Source: Psychrobacillus sp032154225
GTDB lineage: Bacteria > Bacillota > Bacilli > Bacillales_A > Planococcaceae
Reading direction: 5' to 3'
Length of the DNA stretch: 64,000 nt
Assembly: GCF_032154225.1 (NCBI RefSeq)
Contig: NZ_JALDYF010000001.1
Location: forward strand, 558,001 to 622,000
The notes under the pieces are model-generated. The model had not been told where the DNA came from. It did not search any database and saw nothing but the letters and a program-made list of their open reading frames with translations. Of this stretch, positions 8,192 through 17,470 are shown one piece after another. Both the position numbers and the translations under genes were made by a program. Within the stretch, counting starts at the first letter, position 1; every line of letters begins with the position of its first letter.

Positions 8192-9721
8192 TTAATTTCG
8201 GATTAAGTGATCGAATGCACCCAAAGCTGCAGTTGCACCTGAGCCCATCGAAATAATGATTTGCTTGTATGCACTATTCGTACAATCTCCTGCTGCAAAC
8301 ACTCCTGGTATATTCGTTGCACCATGATTATTTACAACAATCTCACCTACCGGAGTACGTTCAATTGTTTCGCCTAACCAATCGGTATTTGGTACAAGAC
8401 CAATTTGAACAAATACACCTTGCAATTCAACATGCTGAACCGCTCCTGTATCACGTTCAGTGTAAGAAATGCCGTTAACTTTATCCGTACCGGTAATTTC
8501 TTTTGTTTGAGCGTTCTTTACAACAGTTACGTTAGCAAGACTGTAAAGACGTTCTTGTAAAACAGCATCTGCTTTCAATTCTGCATTATATTCAAGAACA
8601 GTTACATGTTTCACAATACCTGCCAGATCAATAGCTGCCTCAACACCAGAATTACCTCCACCAATAACGGCTACGTGTTTTCCTGCGAATAATGGACCAT
8701 CACAATGAGGACAGTATGCTACACCTTTGTTTTTGAATTCTGCTTCACCTGGTACTCCAACATTGCGCCAACGAGCACCTGTTGAAACGATTACGGTCTT
8801 GCTCTTTAAAACAGCACCGTTTTCTAGTTCAAGTTCAATGAATTCCTTCTTTTCCAAACGCTTTGCACGCTGTAAATTCATCACGTCAACGCCGTACTCT
8901 TTCACATGTTCTTCAAGGCTTGCTACAAGCTTTGGACCTTCTGTATGTTTTACACTAATAAAGTTTTCAATACCCATAGTATCCATAACTTGACCGCCAA
9001 AACGTTCCGCAACAAGACCTGTACGAATACCTTTACGCGCCGCATAAATCGCTGCACTTGCACCAGCTGGACCACCGCCAATAACAAGAACATCGTATGG
9101 ATCTTTATTAGCAAGCTCTGATGAATCTGGACCATTACCCATTTTGGCAAGAATCTCTTCAAGAGTCATACGACCACTTGCTAAAGACTCACCATTTAAG
9201 TAAACAGACGGTACTGCCATGATGTCTTTGCTTTCCACTTCTTCTTTAAAAGCTCCACCATCAATCATCGTATGTGTAATACCATCATTAAGAATGCTCA
9301 TTAAGTTCAGTGCTTGTACAACATCAGGACAGTTGTGGCAACTCAGGCTTATGTATGATTCAAAATGATACTCGCCCTTAATGTTTTTTATTTGATCGAT
9401 TACACTTTGATCAACCTTTGGAGCTCTTCCACTTACCTGTAGCAAAGCCAATACTAATGAAGTAAATTCATGTCCTAAGGGGATACCCGCAAAAGTTACA
9501 CCGGTATCTTCGCCGACACGATTCACACTAAAACTTGGCGTTCTTTGCAGTTGCGTTTTTTCTACTTTAATTTTGGATGACATAGTAGCTAATTCATCCA
9601 CTAGATTTAGCATGTCATTAGATACGGCATCCGATCCCGCACTAACTTTGAGTAGCACTTCGCCCTCCATTAGTTCAAGGTATTGGGCTAATTGTGCTTT
9701 AATATCTGCATCTAATATCAT
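8192..9721 (-). CDS. ahpF: Alkyl hydroperoxide reductase subunit F (NADH:peroxiredoxin reductase)
   Basis: Passes electrons from NADH through FAD and two disulfide centres to AhpC. It has an N-terminal double-thioredoxin domain with the Cys128/Cys131 pair (SCHNCPD). The FAD motif GGGPAG is at 215-220, the redox-active CPHC at 337-340 and the NAD motif GGGNSG at 354-359. The length of 509 residues is full, so this is AhpF and not the shorter thioredoxin reductase. It lies 13 bp after ahpC with an AAGGAGCGGG site, and the two form one operon. Confidence 0.97.
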   Translation of the reverse strand: MILDADIKAQLAQYLELMEGEVLLKVSAGSDAVSNDMLNLVDELATMSSKIKVEKTQLQRTPSFSVNRVGEDTGVTFAGIPLGHEFTSLVLALLQVSGRAPKVDQSVIDQIKNIKGEYHFESYISLSCHNCPDVVQALNLMSILNDGITHTMIDGGAFKEEVESKDIMAVPSVYLNGESLASGRMTLEEILAKMGNGPDSSELANKDPYDVLVIGGGPAGASAAIYAARKGIRTGLVAERFGGQVMDTMGIENFISVKHTEGPKLVASLEEHVKEYGVDVMNLQRAKRLEKKEFIELELENGAVLKSKTVIVSTGARWRNVGVPGEAEFKNKGVAYCPHCDGPLFAGKHVAVIGGGNSGVEAAIDLAGIVKHVTVLEYNAELKADAVLQERLYSLANVTVVKNAQTKEITGTDKVNGISYTERDTGAVQHVELQGVFVQIGLVPNTDWLGETIERTPVGEIVVNNHGATNIPGVFAAGDCTNSAYKQIIISMGSGATAALGAFDHLIRN

Positions 9722-9734
9722 TTAAACCCGCTCC

Positions 9735-10298
9735 TTAAATTTTACCTACAAGATCAAGGCTTGGCTTAAGTGTTGTCGCGCCTTCTTGCCATTTAGCTGG
9801 GCAAACTTCACCGGGATTGTTACGAACATATTGTGCAGCCTTCACTTTGTTTACAAGGATGCTTGCATCACGGCCAATACCACCTGCATTAATTTCAACT
9901 GCTTGGATAATACCGTCTGGATCAATGATAAATGTTCCACGAGCAGCAAGACCATCTTCTTCAACTAGTACTTGGAAGTTTCTTGAGATATTTAAAGTAG
10001 GATCACCAATCATAATATATTCAATTTTACCGATCGTTTCTGAACTATCATGCCATGCTTTATGTGTGAAATGAGTATCTGTTGAAACTGAGTACACTTC
10101 AACTCCAAGATTTTTTAAAGTCGCGTATTGATTTTGTAAATCTTCAAGTTCAGTTGGACATACAAATGTAAAGTCTGCTGGATAAAAACAAACAATACTC
10201 CATTTACCTTTTAAATTTTCTTCATTAACCTCGATGAATTCTCCATTATGGAAAGCTGATGCTTTGAACGGTTTTACTTCTGTTCCAATTAATAACAT
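9735..10298 (-). CDS. ahpC: Alkyl hydroperoxide reductase subunit C (2-Cys peroxiredoxin)
   Basis: Reduces hydrogen peroxide and organic hydroperoxides. The peroxidatic Cys47 is in FYPADFTFVCPTE and the resolving Cys166 in EVCPAKWQEG. The 187 residues are typical of AhpC1-type peroxiredoxins. The GGAGGAAT site before the ATG is strong. Expression is probably peroxide-inducible because a PerR-like box lies about 40 bp upstream of the start. Confidence 0.97.
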   Translation of the reverse strand: MLLIGTEVKPFKASAFHNGEFIEVNEENLKGKWSIVCFYPADFTFVCPTELEDLQNQYATLKNLGVEVYSVSTDTHFTHKAWHDSSETIGKIEYIMIGDPTLNISRNFQVLVEEDGLAARGTFIIDPDGIIQAVEINAGGIGRDASILVNKVKAAQYVRNNPGEVCPAKWQEGATTLKPSLDLVGKI

Positions 10299-10339
10299 GA
10301 TGAAATTCCTCCTCTGATGTACGTTTCAAGAATTACAAA

Positions 10340-10354
10340 CTATAATAATTCTAA
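10340..10354 (-). promoter_or_regulatory. Candidate PerR box upstream of ahpC
   Basis: Read on the minus strand the 15-mer is TTAGAATTATTATAG, matching the PerR consensus TTATAATNATTATAA at all but two positions. Location and target both fit PerR control of ahpCF. The rest of the 346-bp gap between ahpC and the next pseudogene is AT-rich and holds only the hairpin listed next. Confidence 0.65.
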
Positions 10355-10590
10355 TTCAATATTAATTATTGTATAAAAACTGCCCTTTTGTCAATAAAAA
10401 AAGCCTCTATTTACTTATAAATTGACTAGTCACGATAAAAAAAGACATATTTAAACACACTTAATTTTCTCAATTATCTAACTACTTTCGATAACGAGGT
10501 TTAATTATTTGGATGCAATTTTACTTTTCTTGTACCGCTACTTATTTTAACCCTAAAAAATATACGTATTCCTATTCTAAAAAATATAAA

Positions 10591-10630
10591 AAAGTTGTTC
10601 TTTGTTTTTAAAATAACAAAGAACAACTTT
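10591..10630. terminator. Bidirectional hairpin downstream of the broken repetitive-protein gene
   Basis: Perfect 16-bp arms at 10591-10606 and 10615-10630, with flanking A and T runs. It ends the minus-strand unit at 10645-11334. Confidence 0.85.
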
Positions 10631-10644
10631 TATAAATACAGAAA

Positions 10645-11334
10645 TTATCGATACACTGGCCAATTCGGATTTGGTACGTACCAATAATACTGCAAGTTAG
10701 GATCAGGATAAAACTTTTGATGATGGGATGTTGTTTCAAAATTACTTGCAATCGTAAATGATATAACTTTACACAGGCACCAATGACTTGCGTCCAACTT
10801 CCGATTAATGATAATCGTTCTCCTTATGTTTCTAATATTTTCGTTAAAATACACTACCAGCTGCATCAAGAAATGATCCTAATGCGAACAAGACATTTCC
10901 AGTCACTTCCAATTATTTATCGGTGAACTTCCTTCAGCAGCACCCATAGCCTCATAAATCGCTCCAAGACCTTGGATTCCACTCCCAACTGCATTTAATC
11001 CTGCTCCTTCTTCCTTTGAAATGTTCATTTCAATATTCGTTGCAACAGTGTTTGTAATATTTCCAACAGTTTGAAGCCAAGCTCCTGTAATGGTATTAAT
11101 TTGGAATTGCTCTCTTTCTTCGAGAAATAACTTTTCATTTCCCAAAGCCTGAAGACTATTACCAAAAGCTTCAACCATATTTCCTTGGGCAACTAACTTT
11201 GATCCCTTTGGACTTTCAGTCGTAGTTACTTTCGTTTGTCCTACAGCGGCGATAGCCGTGCCAATTAAAACTACCCATGCGCCAGAATAAATGAGCTCTT
11301 CCCCATATATCCTCACAGCACCCCACCGTTCCAT
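10645..11334 (-). pseudogene. Broken repetitive protein, DUF6944-like (copy 1)
   Basis: The first open piece (10903-11334) has repeated short helical units (NMVEAFGNSLQALGN, GAWLQTVGNITNTVATN, GLNAVGSGIQGLGAIYEA) and then stops. Continuing on the minus strand in another frame gives VTGNVLFALGSFLDAAGSVF, then GERLSLIGSWTQVIGACVK, then a third frame ending FYPDPNLQYYWYVPNPN. Joined, these match the order of the second copy at 19.5-20.0 kb, so the gene has at least three frame disruptions. The repeat pattern recalls the family I know as DUF6944 repetitive proteins; function is unknown. Confidence 0.75.
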
Positions 11335-11432
11335 TAAAGAAGATACGATATCTTATTCATGAATATATTATATTGGTGCTTTAATTAGCTTGAAAGAAAT
11401 CCTCCATGTAAGATTGCTCTAGTTAATTTAAT

Positions 11433-11472
11433 AAAAAAGACCATTCTTTGTTGTAAAAACAACTCGAATGGT
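11433..11472 (-). terminator. Terminator after metQ
   Basis: Arms GACCATTC/GAATGGTC (11439-11446, 11465-11472) with an inner GTTGT/ACAAC pairing, then TTTTTT on the minus strand. Confidence 0.85.
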
Positions 11473-11491
11473 CCATTTCTTTATATCTGAA

Positions 11492-12307
11492 TTAAAACGC
11501 AGGAATTGCAGTTTCATCGTAATTTTTTTCTAAAAACTCGCGTACTTCGGGACTCGTCATAGCTTCAGCTAGTTTTTGAATTGCCTCTGATTCAGCATTA
11601 TCTTTACGAGCTACTAAAGTAATCGCAAAATCATTTTCTGCTCCTTCAGTTAGGAGTGCATCACTTTTTGGCGTTAGTCCAAGCGGTGCTGCATAAGCAG
11701 GTGTTATGATTACTGCATCAGCCTCATCATACATTCTCGCTAGCATTAACAAATCTACTTCTTCAAATCTAAAGTTTTTCGGATTATCCACCACATCCGC
11801 TTGTGTATAATAGGCACCCGTTTTCTCTTGTAAAGTAATGACATTATGTTGAGCTAACAATGCTAATGAACGATCTATATTTGAAACATCATTCGCAATG
11901 GCGATAACAGCACCTTCTGGTAAATCGTCTATCGCATTAAATTCTTTTGAATATACTCCATAATTCGCAAAATATATAGGTACTATAGGAACTAATTCCG
12001 CTTTATTATTGCTATTGAATTGCTTCATATACGGAACATGTTGAAAGAAGTTTGCATCTACCTCTTTTGCCGCAAGGGCACTGTTAGGTTGAACATTATC
12101 ACTTAATACAACAATATCAAGATTAATCCCTTCCTCTGCTAATTTCGGTTTAATTAGCTCAAGAATTTCAGTCATCGGGGGAATTAACGATGCTACTTTC
12201 AATGTTACTTCTTTATCATTTTTTTGAACATTTTCTGTTTCTTTCTTTTGTCCACAACCAGCTAAAATCAATAGTAACATCGTAATTAGAATAAATATTT
12301 TTTTCAT
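11492..12307 (-). CDS. metQ: NlpA/MetQ-family substrate-binding lipoprotein
   Basis: Membrane-anchored binding protein of an ABC importer of the methionine family. A signal peptide ends in the lipobox LAGC (Cys18 from the chosen start). The segments YTQADVVDNPKNFRFEEVD and DAVIITPAYAAPLGL are typical of MetQ/NlpA. The start is taken as the ATG seven bases after AGGAG; a GTG three codons earlier overlaps that site. It is last in the order ATPase-permease-lipoprotein. The substrate is probably methionine or a derivative, but see the ATPase entry for a reason to be cautious. Confidence 0.85.
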   Translation of the reverse strand: MKKIFILITMLLLILAGCGQKKETENVQKNDKEVTLKVASLIPPMTEILELIKPKLAEEGINLDIVVLSDNVQPNSALAAKEVDANFFQHVPYMKQFNSNNKAELVPIVPIYFANYGVYSKEFNAIDDLPEGAVIAIANDVSNIDRSLALLAQHNVITLQEKTGAYYTQADVVDNPKNFRFEEVDLLMLARMYDEADAVIITPAYAAPLGLTPKSDALLTEGAENDFAITLVARKDNAESEAIQKLAEAMTSPEVREFLEKNYDETAIPAF

Positions 12308-12322
12308 TTTTTTCACTCCTAT

Positions 12323-13000
12323 TTATCTTTTATCACTTATTCTTGATACAGTTGTTCCAATAAATTGGATGAGCTGTACAAGTATGACCATGATAATAAT
12401 CATGTATATCATTAAGTCTGTTTTAAATTGTTGATACCCGTACCGAATGGCAAAGTCTCCTATACCACCTCCTCCGACAACTCCCATAATCGTCGAATAG
12501 GAAATGAAACTAATAATCGATGTAGTTAATCCGAGAATTAGCCCCGACCGAGCTTCCACATAAAGAAATTTCAAAATAACCTCTTTAACAGATGCCCCCA
12601 TTGAAACAGCTGCCTCCAATACCCCTTTTGGCACGTCCAATAAAGATTGTTCGACCAGTCGAGAATAATGCGCAATGGCAATTATAGATAACGGGACCGT
12701 TGCGGCTGCTGTGCCAATGGCAGTCCCGATGATTAACCTCGTAAATGGGATTAAAAAAACGACTAATAATAAAAACGGAAAAGAACGTATAACATTCACA
12801 AATAAATTTAATATCGAAAAAACAAACCTGTTCTCAAGTATTTGTCCTTTCCTGCAAAGGAAAAGTAACGTCCCAACTGGAAGTCCTAATAGTATGGCAG
12901 CTAAAATAGCAACACCAACCATAGTAAAAGTTTCTCCGATGGATATCCAAATTTCTGCTTCATATTGAACTAATATCTCAGGCATCGTCCAATACACCAT
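12323..13000 (-). CDS. metI: MetI-family ABC importer permease
   Basis: Inner-membrane channel subunit with five or so hydrophobic helices and the EAA loop (EAAVSMGASVKEV, from residue 129) that contacts the ATPase. The length of 225 residues is normal for MetI. It overlaps the ATPase gene by 23 bp, a strong sign of one operon. The first ATG sits directly on an AAAGG with no spacing, so translation may begin at the sixth codon (12985) or be coupled to the upstream gene. Confidence 0.88.
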   Translation of the reverse strand: MVYWTMPEILVQYEAEIWISIGETFTMVGVAILAAILLGLPVGTLLFLCRKGQILENRFVFSILNLFVNVIRSFPFLLLVVFLIPFTRLIIGTAIGTAAATVPLSIIAIAHYSRLVEQSLLDVPKGVLEAAVSMGASVKEVILKFLYVEARSGLILGLTTSIISFISYSTIMGVVGGGGIGDFAIRYGYQQFKTDLMIYMIIIMVILVQLIQFIGTTVSRISDKR

Positions 13001-13727
13001 CCTTTGTTAATTGTTCTACAAAGTACTTTGGACTATTATCTATATTTTGAATCCTTTTAGGTTCAATTAATATAGTGTCATAGATTTCTCCATCTGCCAT
13101 AACAGTTACGCGATTACATATACTTTTAATCACTTCCATCTCATGGCTGACAATGATAATTGTAACACCGAAGCTTCTACTTATATTTTCGAGTACATCT
13201 AATATTTCGGCAGTTGTATTAGGATCGAGAGAAGAAGTTGGTTCATCACATAACAAAACTTGCGGATTATTTGCTAATGCCCTCGCTATTGCAACACGCT
13301 GTTTTTGTCCCCCACTTAATTGTGCTGGATATTTTTCTATAAAACTCTCCAATCCAACAAATCGAAGACACTCCATTACTCGACTCCGACGTACTTTCTT
13401 CGGAAATTTTGCTAATTCTAGAGATACAACTACATTGTCGTAAACTGTTTTATTCGCAACTAAATTAAAATGTTGAAAAATCATCCCTATTGATTTACGT
13501 GCCTGTCGAAGTTCTTTGGTACTCAAACTTGTTAACTTTTGACCATTCACTTCCACTTCACCATCATCTGGGATTTCCAACAAATTCATTAGCCGCAGCA
13601 AGGTTGATTTACCTGCCCCACTGGCTCCAATAATCCCATGAATCTCCCCCTTTTTTATCGATAAAGAGATAGATTTAATGGCTTGATACTGTGAAAAGTT
13701 TTTACTGACATTATGTAAATTAATCAT
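12978..13727 (-). CDS. metN: MetN-like ABC importer ATPase lacking the NIL domain
   Basis: Energises the importer encoded with metI and metQ. Walker A GASGAGKS (34-41), signature LSGGQKQRVAIARAL, Walker B LLCDEPTSSLDP and the switch histidine in SHEM are all present. The protein has 249 residues, whereas usual MetN proteins are about 340 and carry a C-terminal NIL domain that binds methionine and inhibits transport. That domain is absent and the reading frame ends cleanly, so this is a short form and not a truncation seen in the DNA. No SAM riboswitch or T-box is visible upstream. Confidence 0.85.
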   Translation of the reverse strand: MINLHNVSKNFSQYQAIKSISLSIKKGEIHGIIGASGAGKSTLLRLMNLLEIPDDGEVEVNGQKLTSLSTKELRQARKSIGMIFQHFNLVANKTVYDNVVVSLELAKFPKKVRRSRVMECLRFVGLESFIEKYPAQLSGGQKQRVAIARALANNPQVLLCDEPTSSLDPNTTAEILDVLENISRSFGVTIIIVSHEMEVIKSICNRVTVMADGEIYDTILIEPKRIQNIDNSPKYFVEQLTKDGVLDDA

Positions 13728-13914
13728 AAAAAAACCCCTTTCTAGTAGTTGAAGGGTGCTTACAATGTTTATAATTATAGACTAATACTCAAGTACTGTC
13801 ATTTTAGCAGATAATTTCGTCAATAAAGAATCTAAACATCAAGTTTTCTAATCTAGCTACTATGTCCAAGTTCATTTATTCATTTTCCATATACTAAAAA
13901 AAGGAGGTGAGAAA

Positions 13915-14517
13915 GTGAATAAAGATAAAGTAAGAATAGCATCGGCACACCAAGAGTGTATTGATCGTGCTTATCGTTTCCCCATATTTTTAAGTACGAC
14001 AACTCATTTAAATGAAAACCAACAACGGTTTCTAAACCGTCTAATTTTAGAGATTGAGAATGCATTGCTTTTTCCACGTACATTACCTTTAAGCGAAAGT
14101 TATCCCGAATCGATTTTAACTGATATTCGTCGATTAGTTTCATCTAGTTATGGAATGTTGGCAGTAAATTTTCGTCGTTTTAAAATTCAGACGGTTGACG
14201 TTAATGTTGGTCCCACTCCACCATCCACTCCGTTCTGGATAGGTTCCGTTTATTCACAAGTAGAACCTTCCATGGCTTTTCAATTTGGTCTCCCCTTGTT
14301 ATTAGTAAGGGAAGAAGATACTGACACAAATAATGGGATTTGGGCAGGAGGAATTGCTCCACTCAACCTATTTATAGTTTGGCATTCCGAAACTCAAACG
14401 GTTGATCAATTTTTTAACACTCCGGAATGGAGATCTGCCTTTGCAAATTGGAGTGCTCAAGTAAGAAATGCTTTTTACATCCAGACAGAACCAACGTTCA
14501 AGTACAAATGTGATTGA
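13915..14517 (+). CDS. Protein resembling nucleoside 2-deoxyribosyltransferase / TIR-like Rossmann folds
   Basis: 200 residues starting at GTG after a perfect AAAGGAGGTGAG. The pattern is that of NDT/TIR-like domains: a first beta strand PIFLST (23-28), an acidic helix ending LLFPRT, a second strand SYGMLAVNFRR (78-88), and QVEPSMAFQFGLPLLL (115-130), whose Glu117 sits where these folds keep their catalytic glutamate. Such proteins cleave N-glycosidic bonds of nucleosides or NAD. No signal peptide or partner domain is seen. It is divergent from metN and monocistronic. The fold assignment is from motif spacing only, and the activity is unknown. Confidence 0.55.
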   Translation: MNKDKVRIASAHQECIDRAYRFPIFLSTTTHLNENQQRFLNRLILEIENALLFPRTLPLSESYPESILTDIRRLVSSSYGMLAVNFRRFKIQTVDVNVGPTPPSTPFWIGSVYSQVEPSMAFQFGLPLLLVREEDTDTNNGIWAGGIAPLNLFIVWHSETQTVDQFFNTPEWRSAFANWSAQVRNAFYIQTEPTFKYKCD

Positions 14518-14530
14518 GAAACTCCATAAT

Positions 14531-14569
14531 AAAAAGCAGGGAATCAGCTCGTGGTTTCCCTACTTTTTG
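14531..14569. terminator. Terminator between the NDT/TIR-like gene and the LURP-one gene
   Basis: Imperfect stem AGCAGGGAA/TTTCCCTACT with TTTTT on the plus strand and AAAAA on the other side. It serves both converging genes. Confidence 0.75.
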
Positions 14570-14572
14570 TTG

Positions 14573-15070
14573 TTACATTGGAGCTGCTGAAGAAGCAGCC
14601 GCTTGGTCAGCCTTCACACAATCAATTGCGACAACAAACGCAATAATAATAGCTTCCATTTCCTCATTCAATATTTGAACCTTGTAACTGTCGCCCCAAG
14701 TGAACCACTCCTTGCTCACCTTACCAATGACCACACCATGCTGAAGAACTTGAAAATTCATATCCCACCAATTACCCTGTACTTCAATGTCTGCCGCATC
14801 AATCGTATAGCGTGCTTTAAAGAAAGAAAACTCCTTTTTAATCGTTAACACTTCTTGACCATTTACCTCAATAAAAAACTTCGGTAAAAAACTAAACACC
14901 TTTTTTGTAATCAGCGCGACTTCATCTCTAGTTGTATTCATGATGGTGAAAGTCTTTGGAATTTGCATAAAACTTCCTTCTACGTAATAAACATCGTTCT
15001 CCTGCTGATCTTTTACTGTAAACTTGCCACTTAAACTGAATACTTTCTGCTTTATATAAAGTTGCTTCAT
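14573..15070 (-). CDS. LURP-one-related (YxjI-type, Tubby-like fold) protein
   Basis: A 165-residue all-beta protein of the LOR/Tubby-like superfamily, as B. subtilis YxjI. Features are the alternating strand pattern KQKVFSLSGKFTVKD, then VYYVEGSF, KTFTIMNT and, near the end, EWFTWGDSYKVQI. AAAGGAGG precedes the internal ATG (MKQLYIKQKVFSL), so that start is used in place of one eight codons earlier. No signal peptide. The cellular role of bacterial members is not established. Confidence 0.8.
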   Translation of the reverse strand: MKQLYIKQKVFSLSGKFTVKDQQENDVYYVEGSFMQIPKTFTIMNTTRDEVALITKKVFSFLPKFFIEVNGQEVLTIKKEFSFFKARYTIDAADIEVQGNWWDMNFQVLQHGVVIGKVSKEWFTWGDSYKVQILNEEMEAIIIAFVVAIDCVKADQAAASSAAPM

Positions 15071-15162
15071 ACTATGCCTCCTTTGATATAGCATATTTCT
15101 ATTGCGCAGATTCCACTCTATATATGTTCAACGCATTATATTGAAATACCTTCTAAACGCCA

Positions 15163-15197
15163 AAAGTATGCAAACAATAAAGACGTTTACATACTTT
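15163..15197 (-). terminator. Terminator after the SdrD-B/SLH surface protein
   Basis: Near-perfect 13-bp stem (15163-15175 and 15185-15197, one mismatch) ending in TTTT on the minus strand. Confidence 0.75.
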
Positions 15198-15210
15198 GAC
15201 GGTAAGTTTA

Positions 15211-17214
15211 CTATTTAGTTTGAATCAGTTTCATTATTAAAGTTATTGCTTCCGCTCTCGTTATTGTCTCATCGGATGCAAATAAATTACCGTTACTTCC
15301 ATTTACAATCCCTAATTCTATCATAGTAGCTGCTGAATCTCTATCTATTCCAGCAGCTCTAGCGATCAAGACTTCCAACTCCAGACGGGACATACTTGCA
15401 CTTGGCCGGAAGGTTTTATACCTATAGCCTCGTGTGATTTCCGTTTCTAATATTTGCGCATTCATCCACATAGCCATGAATTCAGCGCGCGTCACCTTTG
15501 CATCTGGTCTAAACGTTCCATCGGTATAGCCCTTGGCGATACCATCGCTCAACGCTTTCTTAATAGTAGCCTCCGCCCAATGTCCGGAAATATCGCTAAA
15601 TCGAGCTTTTTGTGTCGATCCACCTGAATTTCCAGATGGTACAGAAGGACCCGATGGTATACGCTTGGCAACCAGACCCGCATCAATCGTCTCATTTCTC
15701 CATGATTGTTGCCCAATAACAATGGCATCTGTCATTCCAGTGCCATCAATCTTATTAGAATCATTCTCAGACGTTGCTGCTTCTGACTTCGTAAATTTGT
15801 AATCCTTTGGAACAATAAACTGCACGAAATAAGTTCCTTGTGGCAAACCTTTAAACGCATAGTAACCCGACTGTCCTGCATTATCTGTAGTTGTCGTTTG
15901 CTTCGCTAATTGCTTTGCAGAGTCATACAGTTTTACATCGATTCCGTTAATACCAGACTCTCCCGCATCCTGAATACCATCTTCATTCGTATCTATCCAT
16001 ACGTAATTGCCGATTGTACCTAATGGAACCATCCCCACGTCAATCGTCTCATTTCTCCATGACTGAGGCCCAATAATAATGGCATCCGTCATTCCATTTC
16101 CATCAATCTTATTAGAATCGTTCTCAGGTGTCGCTGCTTCGGACTTCGTAAATTTGTAGTCTGTTGGAACAGTAAACTGTACGTAATAGGTTCCTTGCGG
16201 CAAACCTTCGAATCTATAGTAACCCGAACTATCCGTAGTCGTTGTCTTAATGGCATTTTTTCCAGAGTCATACAGCTTTACATTAACGCCACCAATACCT
16301 GGTTCTCCCGCATCCTGGATTCCATTTTTATTCGCATCAATCCATACGTAATTGCCGATTTTTCCTGGAAGTTGAACCATCCCAACGTCAACCATCTCTT
16401 TCTCTTCCCCAGCACTAACAACAATGGCATCCGTCATTCCATTGCTATCTGTCTTAGTTGAATCAAAAGCAGAACTATCTGGATTTTCATTTAATACTTT
16501 CGTAAATCTGTATCCAGTTGGAACAATAAACTGTAGGTAATAGGTTCCTTGCGGCAAACCTACGAACTTATAGTAACCAGAATGTCCAGCATTATCTTTC
16601 GTTTTCGTTTGCGCAATGAATTGTTTTACAGAGTTATACAGTTTTACATCGACGTCGTTAATCCCCCGCTCTCCATCATCCTGATTACCATCTTCATTCG
16701 TATCAATCCATACGTAATTTCCGATTGAACTACTGTTAGGATCAGTATTGATCGTCACAATAGCAGATGATGTAGTCATTTCATTGGTATCAACCACTGT
16801 AACAGAGGCAGTATTTGTTGTTTGTACTGCATTATTTACTCCTGTAGGCCTAGCCTTGACCTCAATGTCAAACTGACCTGCTGTTCCAGATGTCAACATC
16901 TCAGGTCCAAATGTAAGTGTCTGTCCATTACGAAACGTCCAGTCTCCTTCTAGGATTTCAAATTGTGAAGGAATCGTATCAACAATTGTTATTTCTTGAC
17001 CGTTTCGTGAGGAGTCAACAACACTATATGCAATCGAATAGGTGAATGTCTCTCCTACATTGACTACACTTTTACTAGAGGTTTTCTCAAATGTTAACCC
17101 TGGAATTGACGTAGCCGCCTGAATAGGTGCAGCTAAGGACGGCAGTAACAACTGTAGCACCATTAATCCTACAAGAAAAATTGAAATTCTATTGTTCATT
17201 AAACGCTTCTCCAT
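15211..17214 (-). CDS. Secreted surface protein with DUF11-like, three SdrD-B repeats and SLH anchor
   Basis: 667 residues. A signal peptide (cleavage near AAPIQAA, about residue 34) is followed by a DUF11/isopeptide-type beta domain (about 45-157). Three SdrD-B-like Ig repeats follow, each starting IGNYVWID (residues 164, 286 and 401) with calcium-loop motifs such as DTNEDGIQDAGE. A short linker leads to S-layer homology sequence: one complete SLH unit (539-586, GHWAEATIKKAL and GYTDGTFRPDAKVTRAEF) and two degenerate ones. SLH domains bind pyruvylated wall polysaccharide. The role is probably adhesive or a cell-surface stalk. The middle and third repeats are nearly identical at their C-terminal ends, suggesting recent internal duplication. 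Confidence 0.88.
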   Translation of the reverse strand: MEKRLMNNRISIFLVGLMVLQLLLPSLAAPIQAATSIPGLTFEKTSSKSVVNVGETFTYSIAYSVVDSSRNGQEITIVDTIPSQFEILEGDWTFRNGQTLTFGPEMLTSGTAGQFDIEVKARPTGVNNAVQTTNTASVTVVDTNEMTTSSAIVTINTDPNSSSIGNYVWIDTNEDGNQDDGERGINDVDVKLYNSVKQFIAQTKTKDNAGHSGYYKFVGLPQGTYYLQFIVPTGYRFTKVLNENPDSSAFDSTKTDSNGMTDAIVVSAGEEKEMVDVGMVQLPGKIGNYVWIDANKNGIQDAGEPGIGGVNVKLYDSGKNAIKTTTTDSSGYYRFEGLPQGTYYVQFTVPTDYKFTKSEAATPENDSNKIDGNGMTDAIIIGPQSWRNETIDVGMVPLGTIGNYVWIDTNEDGIQDAGESGINGIDVKLYDSAKQLAKQTTTTDNAGQSGYYAFKGLPQGTYFVQFIVPKDYKFTKSEAATSENDSNKIDGTGMTDAIVIGQQSWRNETIDAGLVAKRIPSGPSVPSGNSGGSTQKARFSDISGHWAEATIKKALSDGIAKGYTDGTFRPDAKVTRAEFMAMWMNAQILETEITRGYRYKTFRPSASMSRLELEVLIARAAGIDRDSAATMIELGIVNGSNGNLFASDETITRAEAITLIMKLIQTK

Positions 17215-17470
17215 TCAAAAATCCACCACCCATCTTTGATATTTATTTTTGTAATCATAAATACAAAACGAAGTAAATATTATCTAAAGTAATTTACTTT
17301 CACCATTAGTATTACGAGCATATCAATATTTTGTCAAAAAAAACCAATTCCGCATCCTGTCAGGTTCAATTAATCTAGTAGACTATGGATAAGAATGTTA
17401 TTGAAAAGCTACGTAATGATTACACCTAAACTTTGATTATAAAGGTTCTGCTTAATTTGCAATACTGAGG

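Noticed and set aside
13728..13914. Possible SAM riboswitch or T-box before metN
   Set aside because: None of the conserved S-box or T-box sequence blocks are present on the minus strand.
17384..17428. Short plus-strand frame MDKNVIEKLRNDYT resembling an IstB start
   Set aside because: Only 14 codons, no further similarity and no transposase partner; too short to call.
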